Shown: positions 17,640 through 26,931 of the stretch, in pieces | Numbering within the stretch: position 1 is the stretch's first letter | Layout: the number at the start of each line of letters is the position of its first letter | Assembly (NCBI RefSeq): GCF_900090325.1 | Contig: NZ_FMHW01000002.1 | Location: 4,093,001 to 4,157,000 of the forward strand | Reading direction: 5' to 3' | Source: Micromonospora pallida | GTDB taxonomy: Bacteria > Actinomycetota > Actinomycetes > Mycobacteriales > Micromonosporaceae | Length of the DNA stretch: 64,000 bases | Translations under genes and position numbers: made by a program | Notes under the pieces: model-generated | What the model saw: the letters and a program-made list of their open reading frames with translations, nothing else | Told to the model about the DNA's origin: nothing | Databases searched by the model: none

Positions 17640-17934
17640 CGTCACTCCCCCCGCTCGCGCCGACCTCGTCGCCAGGCCCGGCGACCGTTCCGCCGGGGGA
17701 AGTTACCACCCGTGCCGGACGTACCGGCGTGGCGCGGCTCGCCCCCCGCCACCCGGGCAGCCCACCTGCCCCATCCCGAGCGGCCCGGCTGCCCCATCCC
17801 GAGCGGCCCACCGGCCCGGCCCCGGGCGGCCCACCTCTGCCCTGTCCCGGCGGGCCCGGCTCCCCGTCCGGGGCGCGGCTCGGCGTCGGCTGGAGGCGGG
17901 GAAAGCGGGGATGGGTGCCACCCGGCCAGCCTTG
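17640..17934. other. Divergent biotin intergenic region with 19-bp direct repeats
   Basis: The gap of about 300 bases between bioF and bioB holds no gene. GCCCCATCCCGAGCGGCCC occurs at 17768-17786 and 17791-17809, and further GAGCGGCCC / GGGCGGCCC partial copies follow. The C-rich repeats look like expanded spacer rather than an operator. I see no BirA- or BioQ-type palindrome that I could defend. Confidence 0.5.
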
Positions 17935-17940
17935 TAGGGT
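17935..17940 (+). promoter_or_regulatory. -10 box of bioB
   Basis: TAGGGT seven bases before the bioB ATG, with no ribosome-binding site between, which suggests a leaderless bioB message. Confidence 0.5.
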
Positions 17941-17947
17941 ACGAGCC

Positions 17948-18943
17948 ATGCCAGAGATCCTCGACCAGGCCCGAACCCAGGTGCTGGAGAACGGCGTCGG
18001 CCTCGACGAGGCCGGGGTCCTCGCTGTGCTGAACCTGCCCGACGAGCACCTGACCGAAGCGCTCCAGTTGGCTCACGAGGTACGGATGCGCTGGTGCGGC
18101 CCGGAGGTCGAGGTGGAGGGCATCGTCTCGCTGAAGACCGGCGGGTGCCCCGAGGACTGCCACTTCTGCTCGCAGTCCGGTCTCTTCGCCTCCCCGGTCC
18201 GGTCGGTCTGGCTGGACATCCCGTCGCTGGTCGAGGCGGCGAAGCAGACCGCCGCCACCGGGGCGACCGAGTTCTGCATCGTGGCCGCCGTGCGCGGCCC
18301 GGACGCGAAGCTGATGAAGCAGATGCGCGAGGGCGTGGCGGCGATCCGGGCGGCGGTGGACATCCAGGTCGCCGCGTCGCTGGGCATGCTCAACCAGGAG
18401 CAGGTCGACGAGCTGGTCGACATGGGCGTACACCGGTACAACCACAACCTGGAGACCTGCCGCTCCTACTTCCCGAACGTGGTCACCACGCACTCGTGGG
18501 AGGAGCGCTGGGAGACGCTGCGGATGGTCCGCGAGTCCGGCATGGAGGTCTGCTGCGGCGGCATCCTCGGCCTCGGCGAGACGGTCGAGCAGCGCGCCGA
18601 GTTCGCCGCGCAGCTCGCCGAGCTGGACCCGCACGAGGTCCCGCTGAACTTCCTCAACCCGCGTCCGGGCACCCCGCTGGGTGACCGGCCGGTGGTCGAG
18701 GGGAAGGACGCGTTGCGCGCCATCGCCGCGTTCCGGCTGGCCATGCCGCGCACCATTCTCCGGTACGCGGGCGGGCGCGAGATCACCCTCGGTGACCTGG
18801 GCACCCGGGAGGGCCTGCTCGGCGGTATCAACGCGGTGATCGTGGGCAACTACCTGACCACCCTGGGTCGACCGGCGACCGACGACCTCAAGCTCCTCGA
18901 CGACCTGAAGATGCCGGTCAAGGCGCTCTCCGCGACGCTGTGA
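17948..18943 (+). CDS. bioB: Biotin synthase
   Basis: A 331-residue radical SAM enzyme inserting sulfur into dethiobiotin. The [4Fe-4S] cysteines are C67, C71 and C74 in CPEDCHFC. Other family marks are [17 protein letters not shown] and the late [10 protein letters not shown], which includes the arginine of the auxiliary cluster. The ATG at 17948 is chosen over an upstream in-frame start because it follows the -10 box closely and matches the family N-terminus. bsaP follows 22 bases downstream, and bioF-bioD diverges. Confidence 0.97.
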   Translation: MPEILDQARTQVLENGVGLDEAGVLAVLNLPDEHLTEALQLAHEVRMRWCGPEVEVEGIVSLKTGGCPEDCHFCSQSGLFASPVRSVWLDIPSLVEAAKQTAATGATEFCIVAAVRGPDAKLMKQMREGVAAIRAAVDIQVAASLGMLNQEQVDELVDMGVHRYNHNLETCRSYFPNVVTTHSWEERWETLRMVRESGMEVCCGGILGLGETVEQRAEFAAQLAELDPHEVPLNFLNPRPGTPLGDRPVVEGKDALRAIAAFRLAMPRTILRYAGGREITLGDLGTREGLLGGINAVIVGNYLTTLGRPATDDLKLLDDLKMPVKALSATL

Positions 18944-18964
18944 CGGTGAACGGGAGCACCAACC

Positions 18965-19264
18965 ATGTACGAGGGTGAGGCGGCGGGCGTCGTCCGTACC
19001 CCGGTCGCGGTCAGCCCGACGGCGGGCACGGCGGCGGGCGTCGCGGCGGTGGATGGCGCGGCACCGGGCGGCACGGCCGTGGTCGCGGAGTGGTGCGACC
19101 GGTGCGGTGAGCCGGAACAGGTTGACACGCACGAGGCGTGCCGGGCGGCCCGGACGTTCGAGCCGCCCCGGTTCTGCGCGTACTGCCGCCGCCGGATGAA
19201 GGTCCAGGTGCTGCCGACCGGCTGGCGGGCCACCTGCGTCGAACACGGCCCGACCGAGGGCTGA
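18965..19264 (+). CDS. bsaP: Biotin synthase auxiliary protein
   Basis: A 99-residue cysteine-rich protein directly after bioB. The conserved C-terminal block FCAYCRRRMKVQVLPTGW ending in CVEHG matches the actinobacterial biotin synthase auxiliary protein family (mycobacterial Rv1590 type). That family supports BioB by supplying or protecting iron-sulfur centres. Cysteines at 44, 47, 59, 71, 74 and 91 can hold a metal cluster. The first 40 residues are low-complexity Ala/Gly/Val. Co-transcription with bioB is likely given the short gap. The assignment rests on position and the C-terminal pattern. Confidence 0.85.
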   Translation: MYEGEAAGVVRTPVAVSPTAGTAAGVAAVDGAAPGGTAVVAEWCDRCGEPEQVDTHEACRAARTFEPPRFCAYCRRRMKVQVLPTGWRATCVEHGPTEG

Positions 19265-19321
19265 CCCGCTCCCCACCCACCACGGCCCACCCGAGACTCA
19301 CCCGCCCCCGCCCCGCCCCGC

Positions 19322-19391
19322 CCCGCCGAGAGTCACCCACCGCGGCGCGCCCGGGTCGCCTGGCCCGCCGAGGGTCACCCACCGCGGCGCG
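19322..19391. repeat. Two 28-bp direct repeats
   Basis: A 28-base unit beginning CCCGCCGAGAGTCACCCACC occurs at 19322-19349 and 19364-19391 with one mismatch. It lies between bsaP and the first palindrome of the DUF559 cassette, in C-rich non-coding sequence. Confidence 0.7.
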
Positions 19392-19449
19392 GCGCGCCTG
19401 GCCCGTCGGAGCGCTCCCGGCCCGCCCGGGCGCGCCCCTGCGAGGAGAC

Positions 19450-19490
19450 CTTGGACAGTTGCCGTCCACTCGCGACGGTAACTGTCCAAG
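19450..19490. repeat. Long palindrome, left copy flanking the DUF559 gene
   Basis: 17-bp arms CTTGGACAGTTGCCGTC and GACGGTAACTGTCCAAG with a 7-base loop and one mismatch, followed by ATCT. It is nearly identical to the palindrome at 20495-20535 on the other side of the gene. Confidence 0.9.
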
Positions 19491-19532
19491 ATCTGGCGGC
19501 GGGGCGCGGCTAGCCGGGTCAGACTCGGCGGG

Positions 19533-20492
19533 ATGTTCCCCGATCTTCCCCGCGACGACGCCACGGCGCTGGACTGGCTGGCGTTCGAGCAGTCCGGAAT
19601 CCTCACCACCGCGCAGGCGACCAGTCTGCTGACCGAGGGTCTGGTCCGCAGCCGAATCCGGACCGGTCGCTGGCGGTCGATCTGTCGGGGCATCGTGCTG
19701 ACCGGAAACGGCCGGTTGACCCGGGACCAGCAACTCTGGGTGGCGGTGCTGGTCGCCGGGGCGGGTGCCGTGCTGGGCGGGACCACGGCCGCCACCGAGG
19801 CGGGTGTCCGTGGGCTGCCCCAGGAACCGCTGCACGTACTGGTCCCGGCCGAACGACGCGCCGCTCGGACGGCACTTCGCCGGCTGCCGATCGACATGGC
19901 GGCCGTACTCGTGCACCGCGCCTCCGTGCTCCCGCCGGAGCATCTCCAGCTCGGCCGGCCGCCCCGTACCACCACCGCCCGTGCGCTGGTGGACGCGGCC
20001 GGCTGGGCGCGCGACGAGGCGCAGGCCCAGGCGGTGCTGGCCGCCGGTTGCCAGCAACGCCGGGTGCTGCCCGGGGAACTGCGCACGGTGTTGGCTACCC
20101 TGCCCCGGGCGCCTCGTCGGCAGCTCATCCGGCAGACCGTCGAGGACATCGCCGGCGGTGCGCAGGCCCTGTCGGAGATCGACTTCGTCCGTCTCTGTCG
20201 GCGCTACGGGCTGCCCCGACCGAATCTCCAGCACCGGCGCGCCGACGCGTCCGGCCGGATCCGGTGGCTGGACGCGCACTGGCGGGCGTACCGGCTGCAT
20301 GTGGAGATCGACGGCGCGCACCACATGGACGTACGCCAGTGGGCGGCGGACATGCGGCGGCAGAACGATGTCTGGACGGCGGGTGACCGGATCCTGCGCT
20401 TCCCCGCCTGGCTGGTCCGTGCCCGCCCGGCGGAGGTCGCCGCAGATCTCCACCGCGCCCTGACCGCCGCCGGTTGGCACCCGACAGGGTGA
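19533..20492 (+). CDS. DUF559 / Vsr-like fold protein with AbiEi-type N-terminal domain
   Basis: A 319-residue protein. The N-terminal third (FEQSGILTTAQATSLLTEGLVRSRIRTGRW) resembles the winged-helix antitoxin domain of AbiEi-like proteins. The C-terminal 100 residues resemble DUF559, a small PD-(D/E)XK / Vsr-like nuclease fold: a DxxW strand (IRWLDAHWRAYRLHVEID) then DVRQWAADMRRQNDV and ILRFPAWLVRARPAEVAADL. Such genes are numerous in actinomycetes and their role is unproved. CAGACT lies 7 bases before the ATG. The striking point is that it is framed by two copies of one palindrome. Confidence 0.75.
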   Translation: MFPDLPRDDATALDWLAFEQSGILTTAQATSLLTEGLVRSRIRTGRWRSICRGIVLTGNGRLTRDQQLWVAVLVAGAGAVLGGTTAATEAGVRGLPQEPLHVLVPAERRAARTALRRLPIDMAAVLVHRASVLPPEHLQLGRPPRTTTARALVDAAGWARDEAQAQAVLAAGCQQRRVLPGELRTVLATLPRAPRRQLIRQTVEDIAGGAQALSEIDFVRLCRRYGLPRPNLQHRRADASGRIRWLDAHWRAYRLHVEIDGAHHMDVRQWAADMRRQNDVWTAGDRILRFPAWLVRARPAEVAADLHRALTAAGWHPTG

Positions 20493-20494
20493 AT

Positions 20495-20535
20495 CTTGGA
20501 CAGTTACCGTCCAGCGATGACGGTAACTGTCCAAG
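20495..20535. repeat. Long palindrome, right copy flanking the DUF559 gene
   Basis: Perfect 17-bp arms CTTGGACAGTTACCGTC and GACGGTAACTGTCCAAG, 7-base loop, followed by ATCT as in the left copy. It starts two bases after the stop of the DUF559 gene, so it could also end transcription, although no T-run follows. Confidence 0.9.
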
Positions 20536-20947
20536 ATCTCAGCGGTGAGCGCGCGACGGCGGCGTGGGTGCACGCGGGCGGCGGCGGGCGTAGTCGGCGG
20601 GCTTGGCATCCGCAGCGGCCAGACAAATTGATCAGTGTCGCTGATCACTATTGCCCGACAGCCACCCGGCGTGACCGGGCAACCCTTGGCCGAACCGGCC
20701 GGGAAGCCCTCCACCGACCCGTCGACCTGGATCACATCATCGACAATCTACGATAGAGTTCGGGCCGTAAGAGCAGCTCAGCAGGGAGATGCGCGCTCCG
20801 CCGGGTCGAATCTTTCGGCTCCCGCGCGTGACCGGCCGTCCTGGCATACGAACGTACTGTTGCCGCCGGCGATCGGGACACGGGACAGTACCGCCAAGCG
20901 GTGCCGTCGATGCCGCCGCTCCACTGGAAGACCCTGAGGAGATCGCG
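20536..20947. other. Upstream region of the aldehyde dehydrogenase gene
   Basis: About 410 bases without a convincing gene. The base composition drops locally near 20615-20760. TGATCAG-N5-CTGATCA at 20629-20647 is a perfect 7-bp inverted repeat and the best operator candidate. CTACGATAGAGTT near 20750 could hold a -10 box for the dehydrogenase message, which would then have a long leader. Confidence 0.5.
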
Positions 20948-22513
20948 ATGGCTCTACGACTCGCCGACGGCACCGCCTGGGCAGACACCCTGGCCCGTGC
21001 CGTCCAGGCCGCCCCCGAGGCGTTCGACCCCACCGGCGCCGACGGCACCACCACCCTGCGCAACCTCGTCGAGGGCGCCTGGGCCTCGGTGGGCACCCCC
21101 AGCCCGGTCCGTACCCCGGTGGACAACACCGTCCTGGTCAACCTGCCCCGGCTGGACGCCGCCACAGCCCGGGCCGCAGTGGTCTCCGCCGCTGCCACAC
21201 ACCGCGACTGGGCCGATACCCCGCTCGCCGAGCGGAAGGCCCGGGTGACCGACGCGCTCGACGCCCTCAGCGCCCACCGCGACCTGCTGGCTCTCCTGCT
21301 GGTCTGGGAGATCGGCAAGCCGTGGCGGCTGGCCTGCGCCGACGTGGACCGGGCCCTGGACGGCGTCCGCTGGTACGTCGACGAGATCGACCGGATGCTC
21401 GCCGACGGACGCGAGCCCCTCCCCGGCCCGGTCAGCAACATCGCCAGCTGGAACTATCCGATGAGCGTGCTGGTCCACGCCGAACTGGTCCAACTCCTCG
21501 CCGGCAACGCGGTCATCGCCAAGACCCCCTCCCAGGGCGGGGCGGTCTGCCTGACCGTCGCCCACGCGCTGATGCGCCGGGCCGGGCTGCCCACCACGCT
21601 CGTCTCCGGCGGCGGGGAGGAACTGTCCGAGGTGCTCGTCCGGGCTCCGGAGATCGGTGCGGTGGCTTTCGTCGGCGGGCGCTCCAACGGTGGGAAGGTC
21701 GCCGCCGCGCTGCTCGACTCGGACAAGCGCCACTTCATCGAGCAGGAGGGGCTCAACGCCTGGGGCATCTGGGAGTTCTCCCAGTGGGACATGCTCGCCA
21801 AGCACCTGAAGAAGGGCTTCGAGTACGGCAAGCAGCGCTGCACCGCGTACCCGCGCTTCGTCGTGCAGCGCGACCTGGTCGACGAGTTCCTGGACATGTA
21901 CCTGCCGGTGGTCCGCTCGGTCAGGTTCGGCCACCCGCTCGCCGTCGGCGACGACTGGTCCGCCGGTGACCCCCTGCCCGAGCTGGACTTCGGCCCGCTG
22001 ATCAGTGGCGCCAAGGCCGACGAGCTGCGCCGCAAGGTCGACGAGGCGGTACGCGGCGGGGCGGTCCCGATCTACCGGGGCAAGCTCGACGGCGCACCGT
22101 TCCTGGACGGCCAGGACACCTCGGCGTACGTGGCCCCGTCGGTGCTGCTCGCCCCGCCCGGCCGTTCCCGGCTGATGCACGCCGAGCCGTTCGGCCCGGT
22201 GGACACGATCGTGGTCGTGGACACCACCGACGAGCTGCTCGCCGCGATGAACGCCTCCAACGGCGCGCTGGTCGCCAGCCTCGCCTGCGACGACGAGGAA
22301 CTGGCCGGAAAGCTGGCGGTGGACCTCCAGGCGTTCAAGGTCGGCATCAACACGCCGCGCTCCCGGGGCGACCGGGACGAGGCGTTCGGTGGTCGGGGCG
22401 CCTCCTGGAAGGGCGCGTTCGTCGGCGGTGACCTGCTGGTGCAGGCGGTCACGGTCGGCGAGGGGCGCCTCTACGGCAACTTCCCCGACTACAGCAGCTA
22501 CCCGGCGACCTGA
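20948..22513 (+). CDS. Aldehyde dehydrogenase family protein
   Basis: A 521-residue NAD(P)-dependent dehydrogenase. Visible marks are the cofactor and oxyanion Asn region SNIASWNYPMSV, VAFVGGRSNGGKVAAAL, a modified glutamate motif EQEGLNAW where most ALDHs have ELGGK, and the nucleophile in GKQRCTAYPRF. The ATG at 20948 has a GAGGAG ribosome-binding site 6 bases upstream. The divergent glutamate motif suggests a subfamily outside the common betaine or acetaldehyde enzymes, so I leave the substrate open. A hairpin terminator follows the stop. Confidence 0.88.
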   Translation: MALRLADGTAWADTLARAVQAAPEAFDPTGADGTTTLRNLVEGAWASVGTPSPVRTPVDNTVLVNLPRLDAATARAAVVSAAATHRDWADTPLAERKARVTDALDALSAHRDLLALLLVWEIGKPWRLACADVDRALDGVRWYVDEIDRMLADGREPLPGPVSNIASWNYPMSVLVHAELVQLLAGNAVIAKTPSQGGAVCLTVAHALMRRAGLPTTLVSGGGEELSEVLVRAPEIGAVAFVGGRSNGGKVAAALLDSDKRHFIEQEGLNAWGIWEFSQWDMLAKHLKKGFEYGKQRCTAYPRFVVQRDLVDEFLDMYLPVVRSVRFGHPLAVGDDWSAGDPLPELDFGPLISGAKADELRRKVDEAVRGGAVPIYRGKLDGAPFLDGQDTSAYVAPSVLLAPPGRSRLMHAEPFGPVDTIVVVDTTDELLAAMNASNGALVASLACDDEELAGKLAVDLQAFKVGINTPRSRGDRDEAFGGRGASWKGAFVGGDLLVQAVTVGEGRLYGNFPDYSSYPAT

Positions 22514-22521
22514 CGCACGAC

Positions 22522-22564
22522 GTGGGGCCGCCGCAGTCGTCGCTCACGACGGCGGCGGCCCCAC
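22522..22564. terminator. Terminator shared by convergent genes
   Basis: Stem GTGGGGCCGCCG / CGGCGGCCCCAC with an inner GTCGT / ACGAC stem. It lies between the stop of the aldehyde dehydrogenase gene and the end of the convergent ACT-GNAT gene. Confidence 0.75.
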
Positions 22565-22618
22565 GGCACGGCCCGGCGGCTCAGCGGCGCGGCCCGGCGG
22601 TGGGACCGGCGAAAACGG

Positions 22619-23716
22619 CTACACCTGGACCGGACGATGGCCGGCGGCGAGCGGAAGCGTGGCGGTGACCACCGAGCCGTCCCGGTCCAGGCTCATCGGG
22701 CGGCCGAGCCGGTGCAGGGTCCGCAGCATCGGGGCGTTCCCGGTGTGGACATGCAGCTCCAGCGCCGCGTACCCGGCCCGGTCGGCGTGGACGACCAACC
22801 GGCGCAGCAGCGCGCTGCCGAGGCCACGGCGCTGCCGGTCGTCCCTGACCAGCAGCGCCGCCTCAGCCTGGTCTCCCTCGCCGACCAGGTTCGCCATCGC
22901 GACCACCGACTCCGCCGAACCGGCGGCGTCCGGCTCGACGGCGACCAGGGCCGTCCCCCGCTCGAGCAGCCGCCGCAGCCGCTCCGGTGACGGCTGCCCC
23001 GCCCCGCTCAGGTAGCGGCGGTGCAGGCTCCGCGCCGAGCACTGTTCGTGCAGCCGCAGTACGGCGGTGAGGTCCTCCGGCCCGGCGGGGCGTACCCCCA
23101 GCTCGGTGCCGTCGGGCAGGACCAGGGTGACCTGTTCGGCGGCCCGGCGCGCGACGGTGGTCGCCAGTTCGACCAGCGCCTGTGCCCGGGCGTACTCGGC
23201 CGGGGTGAAGTCCGGTGCGGCGCGGGACAGGTCGAAGAAGCCGCCGGTGCCGTCGGCGAGGTGCATCCGGGTGCCGTCGACACCGGTCACCCCACCGCCA
23301 CTCGCCCCACCGCTGGTCGCCCCGCCGCCACTCGCTCCGCCGCTGGCGGTGGGCACCGGACGCCAGGTCACCGTCTCCGCGCCGAGCAGGGCGCGCAGCG
23401 CCGTACCGATGCCGTCCGGGTCGCGCACCAGCCGGGTGGCTAGCCCGAGCACCCGGGTGGGCTGGTCGACCAGGCCACGCGCCTCGCTGCGGGCGATCCA
23501 GCAGTTGCGGCCCCGCCCCTTCTCGACGGCGGCGAGCAGGTCGGCCTCGCCGAGGGTGTCCGGCGCGTCGACCAGGAAGTCGTCCACCGCGCCGGCTTCG
23601 GTGGTGTGCACCTGCACGGCGAGGATGTTCACCCCGCGCAGTGCGAGGCTGGCGGTGAGCACCGACAGGTAGCCCGGCCGGTCGTCCACCGTGGCCCGAA
23701 TCCGCCAGAGGGTCAC
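22619..23716 (-). CDS. ACT domain plus GNAT acetyltransferase fusion
   Basis: A 365-residue protein. Residues 1-75 form an ACT-type fold (DRPGYLSVLTASLALRGVNILAVQVHT), a regulatory amino-acid-binding module. A low-complexity Ser-Gly hinge (ASGGGATSGGASGGG) follows. The last 150 residues are a GNAT domain with motif A VRDDRQRRGLGSALLRRL and the closing GRPMSLDRDG strand. Actinobacterial proteins of this kind are probable lysine acetyltransferases gated by an amino acid; that is family-level inference. The GTG start at 23716 overlaps the upstream ACT gene by 4 bases. Confidence 0.85.
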   Translation of the reverse strand: MTLWRIRATVDDRPGYLSVLTASLALRGVNILAVQVHTTEAGAVDDFLVDAPDTLGEADLLAAVEKGRGRNCWIARSEARGLVDQPTRVLGLATRLVRDPDGIGTALRALLGAETVTWRPVPTASGGASGGGATSGGASGGGVTGVDGTRMHLADGTGGFFDLSRAAPDFTPAEYARAQALVELATTVARRAAEQVTLVLPDGTELGVRPAGPEDLTAVLRLHEQCSARSLHRRYLSGAGQPSPERLRRLLERGTALVAVEPDAAGSAESVVAMANLVGEGDQAEAALLVRDDRQRRGLGSALLRRLVVHADRAGYAALELHVHTGNAPMLRTLHRLGRPMSLDRDGSVVTATLPLAAGHRPVQV

Positions 23717-24420
23717 GGCCGCCGCCCGGGGGCCGGGGTCGCCGGGGCGCCCGCCAGGTCGAGCCGGTCGCCCAGGATCACCGCGCTGGCGCGTACCAAC
23801 TGGGCCAGCCGGTCCAGCTCGGTGCGGTGGAACGCGGCCGGGAAGAACGGCTCCGCCGCGCCCCGGGCCACCACCAGCACCAGCCCGGCCCGGCCGAACG
23901 GCGCGACCGCGTAGTGGCCGCCGTCGGGTGCGGTCATCGCGCGGGGCCGCAGCGGGGTCACCTCCGGCAGGGTCGGCTGCTCCGGGGTACGCCAGCTCGC
24001 GTACCCGACGGTGGTCGGGCCACCGCCGGAGGAGGCCCAGTCGGTGGGGACGGCGGCGGCCACCGCCCAGTCCGCCGCCAGCAGACCGGGCACCGCGTCG
24101 ACCAGGGTGGCCAGCCCGTCGGCCGGGTTCGCCGCCACCTGGGCGAGCAGCTCGGCGTCCTGACCGGTGGCGGTGGGCGAGCCGATCGCCTGCCACACCC
24201 CGTCCACCCGGACACCGGGGATCGCGGTGAGACCGGCCATCAGCCGGTCCAGCCGGCCGGCGCCCGGCCAGACGACGGTGAAGTCGTCGACCGCGCGACC
24301 ACCGAGCCGTTCCAGCACCACCACCTGGACGATGTCGGCGCCGGAGACGCCCAGGGTGCGGGCCACCTGGCCGAGCGTGCCGGGTCGGTCCGGCAGGGTC
24401 ACCCGAACTCTCAGCAGCAT
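23713..24420 (-). CDS. ACT domain-containing protein
   Basis: A 235-residue cytoplasmic protein with an N-terminal ACT domain (LPDRPGTLGQVARTLGVSGADIVQVVVLERLGGRAVDDF). Its C-terminal half is GAF-like (HYAVAPFGRAGLVLVVARG) but I cannot assign it firmly. The ATG at 24420 follows a GGGGGA ribosome-binding site; upstream in-frame ATGs lack one. It is translationally coupled to the ACT-GNAT gene, so the pair probably works as an amino-acid-responsive protein acetylation unit. Divergent from the kinase-dehydrogenase pair. Confidence 0.78.
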   Translation of the reverse strand: MLLRVRVTLPDRPGTLGQVARTLGVSGADIVQVVVLERLGGRAVDDFTVVWPGAGRLDRLMAGLTAIPGVRVDGVWQAIGSPTATGQDAELLAQVAANPADGLATLVDAVPGLLAADWAVAAAVPTDWASSGGGPTTVGYASWRTPEQPTLPEVTPLRPRAMTAPDGGHYAVAPFGRAGLVLVVARGAAEPFFPAAFHRTELDRLAQLVRASAVILGDRLDLAGAPATPAPGRRP

Positions 24421-24533
24421 GTCTGTCCCCCATCGCTCGGCGGGCCGGTACACGTCCGGCAGGCTGGTCCCCAGCGTGGCGGACGGCCGTTTCACCTCTG
24501 TTGCCGCACAGTAACCCGGGCGATAACCACGTC

Positions 24534-24563
24534 TTGACACGACGATCGTGAATGCCATCAACT
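24534..24563 (+). promoter_or_regulatory. Promoter for the phosphotransferase gene
   Basis: Consensus TTGACA (24534-24539), an 18-base spacer, then TCAACT (24558-24563) six bases before the ATG at 24570. This predicts a leaderless message and decides the start. Confidence 0.6.
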
Positions 24564-24569
24564 ATTGCG

Positions 24570-25667
24570 ATGACCGATCCGGCCGTCGATGCGCACGGGC
24601 CGGGGAGCGGCTCGGCGTCCCCCGCCGGGACGCCCCCAGGTGGGCTCGACCTGGACCGGCTCGCTCTCCACCTCGCCACCCACCGGCCCGACCTGGCCGG
24701 GGCTCCGCTGCACGCCCGGCTGATCGCCGGCGGCAAGTCGAACCTGACCTACCTGCTGACCGTCGGCGACCGGCAGGTGGTGCTCCGCCGGCCGCCGTTG
24801 GGTCACGTCCTGGCCACCGCGCACGACATGACCCGTGAGCACCGGGTGATCAGTGCGCTCGCCCCGACCGGGGTGCCGGTGCCGACGCCCCTGCTGCTCT
24901 GCGCCGACCCGGCGGTGATCGGCGCGCCGTTCTACCTGATGGAGCGGGTCGACGGGGTGGTCTACCGCAGCCGTACCCAGACCGACCGGCTCACCGTCGG
25001 GCAGCGGCGGGAGTTGGCCATGGCGATGATGGACACCCTCGCCACGCTGCACTCGGTGCCGCCGGCCGAGGTGGGGCTCGCCGACTTCGGTCGTCCGGAC
25101 GGTTACCTCGCCCGTCAGGTACGCCGGTGGGCCGGCCAGCTCGAGAAGTCCCGCAGCCGGCCGCTGCCGGACATCGACGAGCTGCGCGACCGGCTCGCCG
25201 CGACCGTTCCGGAGGGGGCGAACGCCGGCCGGATCGTGCACGGCGACTACCGGCTGGACAACCTCCTCGCCACCGTCGACCCGGTCGCCGTCCGTGCGGT
25301 GCTCGACTGGGAGATGGCCACGCTCGGCGACCCGCTGGCCGACCTGGGCCTGCTGCTGACGTACTGGAACGTGCTGGGCGACTCGGACCTCGCCGCCGGC
25401 AACCCGGTGGCCGACGGGCTCGGCCCACGCGCCGGCTTCCCCACCGGCACCGAGCTGATCGAGCGGTACGCCGGCCGCGCCGACATCGACGTGGGCCCGC
25501 TGCACTGGCACCTGGCGCTGGGCTGCTTCAAGCTCGCCGTGATCTGCGAGGGGATCCACTTCCGGCACACCCTCGGGCAGACCCTCGGCGAGGGGTTCGA
25601 CCGGATCGGCGAGCTGGTGGCCCCGCTGGTCGCACACGGCCTGGCCGCCACCGGCGCCCACGACTGA
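24570..25667 (+). CDS. Phosphotransferase family protein (APH fold, ACAD10/11-like)
   Basis: A 365-residue kinase-fold protein. The lysine region is [23 protein letters not shown], the catalytic loop is [12 protein letters not shown], and the metal motif is [16 protein letters not shown]. This subgroup is related to the kinase domain of human ACAD10/11 and is regularly paired with an acyl-CoA dehydrogenase. That pair is known to process 4-hydroxy acids by phosphorylation and dehydration. Here the partner dehydrogenase begins 12 bases after the stop. The start was chosen from the promoter spacing; an ATG at 24552 is the alternative. Confidence 0.9.
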   Translation: MTDPAVDAHGPGSGSASPAGTPPGGLDLDRLALHLATHRPDLAGAPLHARLIAGGKSNLTYLLTVGDRQVVLRRPPLGHVLATAHDMTREHRVISALAPTGVPVPTPLLLCADPAVIGAPFYLMERVDGVVYRSRTQTDRLTVGQRRELAMAMMDTLATLHSVPPAEVGLADFGRPDGYLARQVRRWAGQLEKSRSRPLPDIDELRDRLAATVPEGANAGRIVHGDYRLDNLLATVDPVAVRAVLDWEMATLGDPLADLGLLLTYWNVLGDSDLAAGNPVADGLGPRAGFPTGTELIERYAGRADIDVGPLHWHLALGCFKLAVICEGIHFRHTLGQTLGEGFDRIGELVAPLVAHGLAATGAHD

Positions 25668-25678
25668 CGAGGGGACAC

Positions 25679-26893
25679 ATGGACTTCGACTTCGACGCCC
25701 GGACCACCGAACTGCGTACGGCGCTGCTGCGGTTCCTGGAGGAGCAGGTCTATCCGGCCGAGGCGGTACACGCCGAGCAGGTGGCCGCCGCCGGTGACCC
25801 GTGGACGCGTCCGCCGGTGCTGGCCGAACTGAAGGCCGAGGCCCGGACCCGGGGCCTGTGGAACCTCTTCCTCCCCGACCCGCGCCACGGCGCCGGCCTG
25901 ACCAACCTCCAGTACGCTCCCCTCGCCGAACTGACCGGCCGCAGCCCGCACCTGGCCCCGGAGGCCCTCAACTGCGCCGCGCCGGACACCGGCAACATGG
26001 AGTTGCTCGCCGCGTTCGGCACCGAGGAGCAGCAGGAACGCTGGTTGCGTCCGCTGCTGGCCGGCGAGATCCGCTCGGCGTTCTGCATGACCGAGCCGGG
26101 GGTCGCCTCCTCCGACGCCACCAACATCGCCACCCGGATCGTCCGGGACGGCGACGAGTACGTCGTCAACGGGCGGAAGTGGTGGTCGTCCGGGGCGATG
26201 GACCCACGCTGCGAGCTGCTGATCGTGATGGGGAAGACCAACCCGGACGGTGAACGGTACAAGCAGCAGAGCATGCTCCTGGTGCCCCGGGACACGCCCG
26301 GTGTGACGGTCCGCCGGGGCATGACCGTGTTCGGGTACACCGACGCCGCGCACGGCGGGCACGCCGAGATCGACTTCACCGACGTCCGGGTGCCGGTGGC
26401 GAACCTGGTCGGCGTGGAGGGGGGCGGTTTCGGCATGGCCCAGGCCCGGCTCGGCCCGGGGCGTATCCACCACTGCATGCGGCTGGTCGGGATGGCCGAA
26501 CGCGCGCTGGAGCTGATGTGCCGGCGGGTGGTCGACCGGGTGGCGTTCGGCCGGCCGCTGGCCGAGCAGGGCGTGGTCCAGGAGTGGATCGCCGAGGCAC
26601 GGGTGCGGATCGAGCAGGCCCGGCTGCTGGTGCTCAAGACCGCCTGGCTGATGGACACCGTCGGCAACAAGGGCGCGCACACCGAGATCCAGGCCATCAA
26701 GATCGCGGCGCCGGCGATGGCGGAATGGGTGATCGACAAGTCCATCCAGGCGCACGGCGGCGCCGGGGTCAGCCAGGACACCCCACTGGCCACGCTCTGG
26801 GCGCAGGCCCGCATCCTCCGCCTCGCCGACGGTCCCGACGAGGTCCACCGCGCCTCCCTCGCCCGCCGCGAACTCCGCCCCTACACCACCTGA
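25679..26893 (+). CDS. Acyl-CoA dehydrogenase, ACAD10/11-type
   Basis: A 404-residue flavoprotein. Recognisable segments are [17 protein letters not shown] (FAD and substrate binding), the [12 protein letters not shown] loop typical of the long ACAD10/11-like group, [23 protein letters not shown], and [16 protein letters not shown] near the C-terminus. Its place after the APH-fold kinase suggests that the two convert hydroxyacyl-CoA to enoyl-CoA through a phosphoryl intermediate. A GAGGGGAC ribosome-binding site precedes the ATG. Convergent with the LacI-type regulator. Confidence 0.93.
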   Translation: MDFDFDARTTELRTALLRFLEEQVYPAEAVHAEQVAAAGDPWTRPPVLAELKAEARTRGLWNLFLPDPRHGAGLTNLQYAPLAELTGRSPHLAPEALNCAAPDTGNMELLAAFGTEEQQERWLRPLLAGEIRSAFCMTEPGVASSDATNIATRIVRDGDEYVVNGRKWWSSGAMDPRCELLIVMGKTNPDGERYKQQSMLLVPRDTPGVTVRRGMTVFGYTDAAHGGHAEIDFTDVRVPVANLVGVEGGGFGMAQARLGPGRIHHCMRLVGMAERALELMCRRVVDRVAFGRPLAEQGVVQEWIAEARVRIEQARLLVLKTAWLMDTVGNKGAHTEIQAIKIAAPAMAEWVIDKSIQAHGGAGVSQDTPLATLWAQARILRLADGPDEVHRASLARRELRPYTT

Positions 26894-26931
26894 CCCGTCG
26901 CGGCACGCGGGGCGCGGGGTGGGTGGACGGG

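Noticed and set aside
17640..17947. BirA or BioQ operator between bioF and bioB
   Set aside because: No palindrome of the right form was found; the visible repeats are direct and C-rich.
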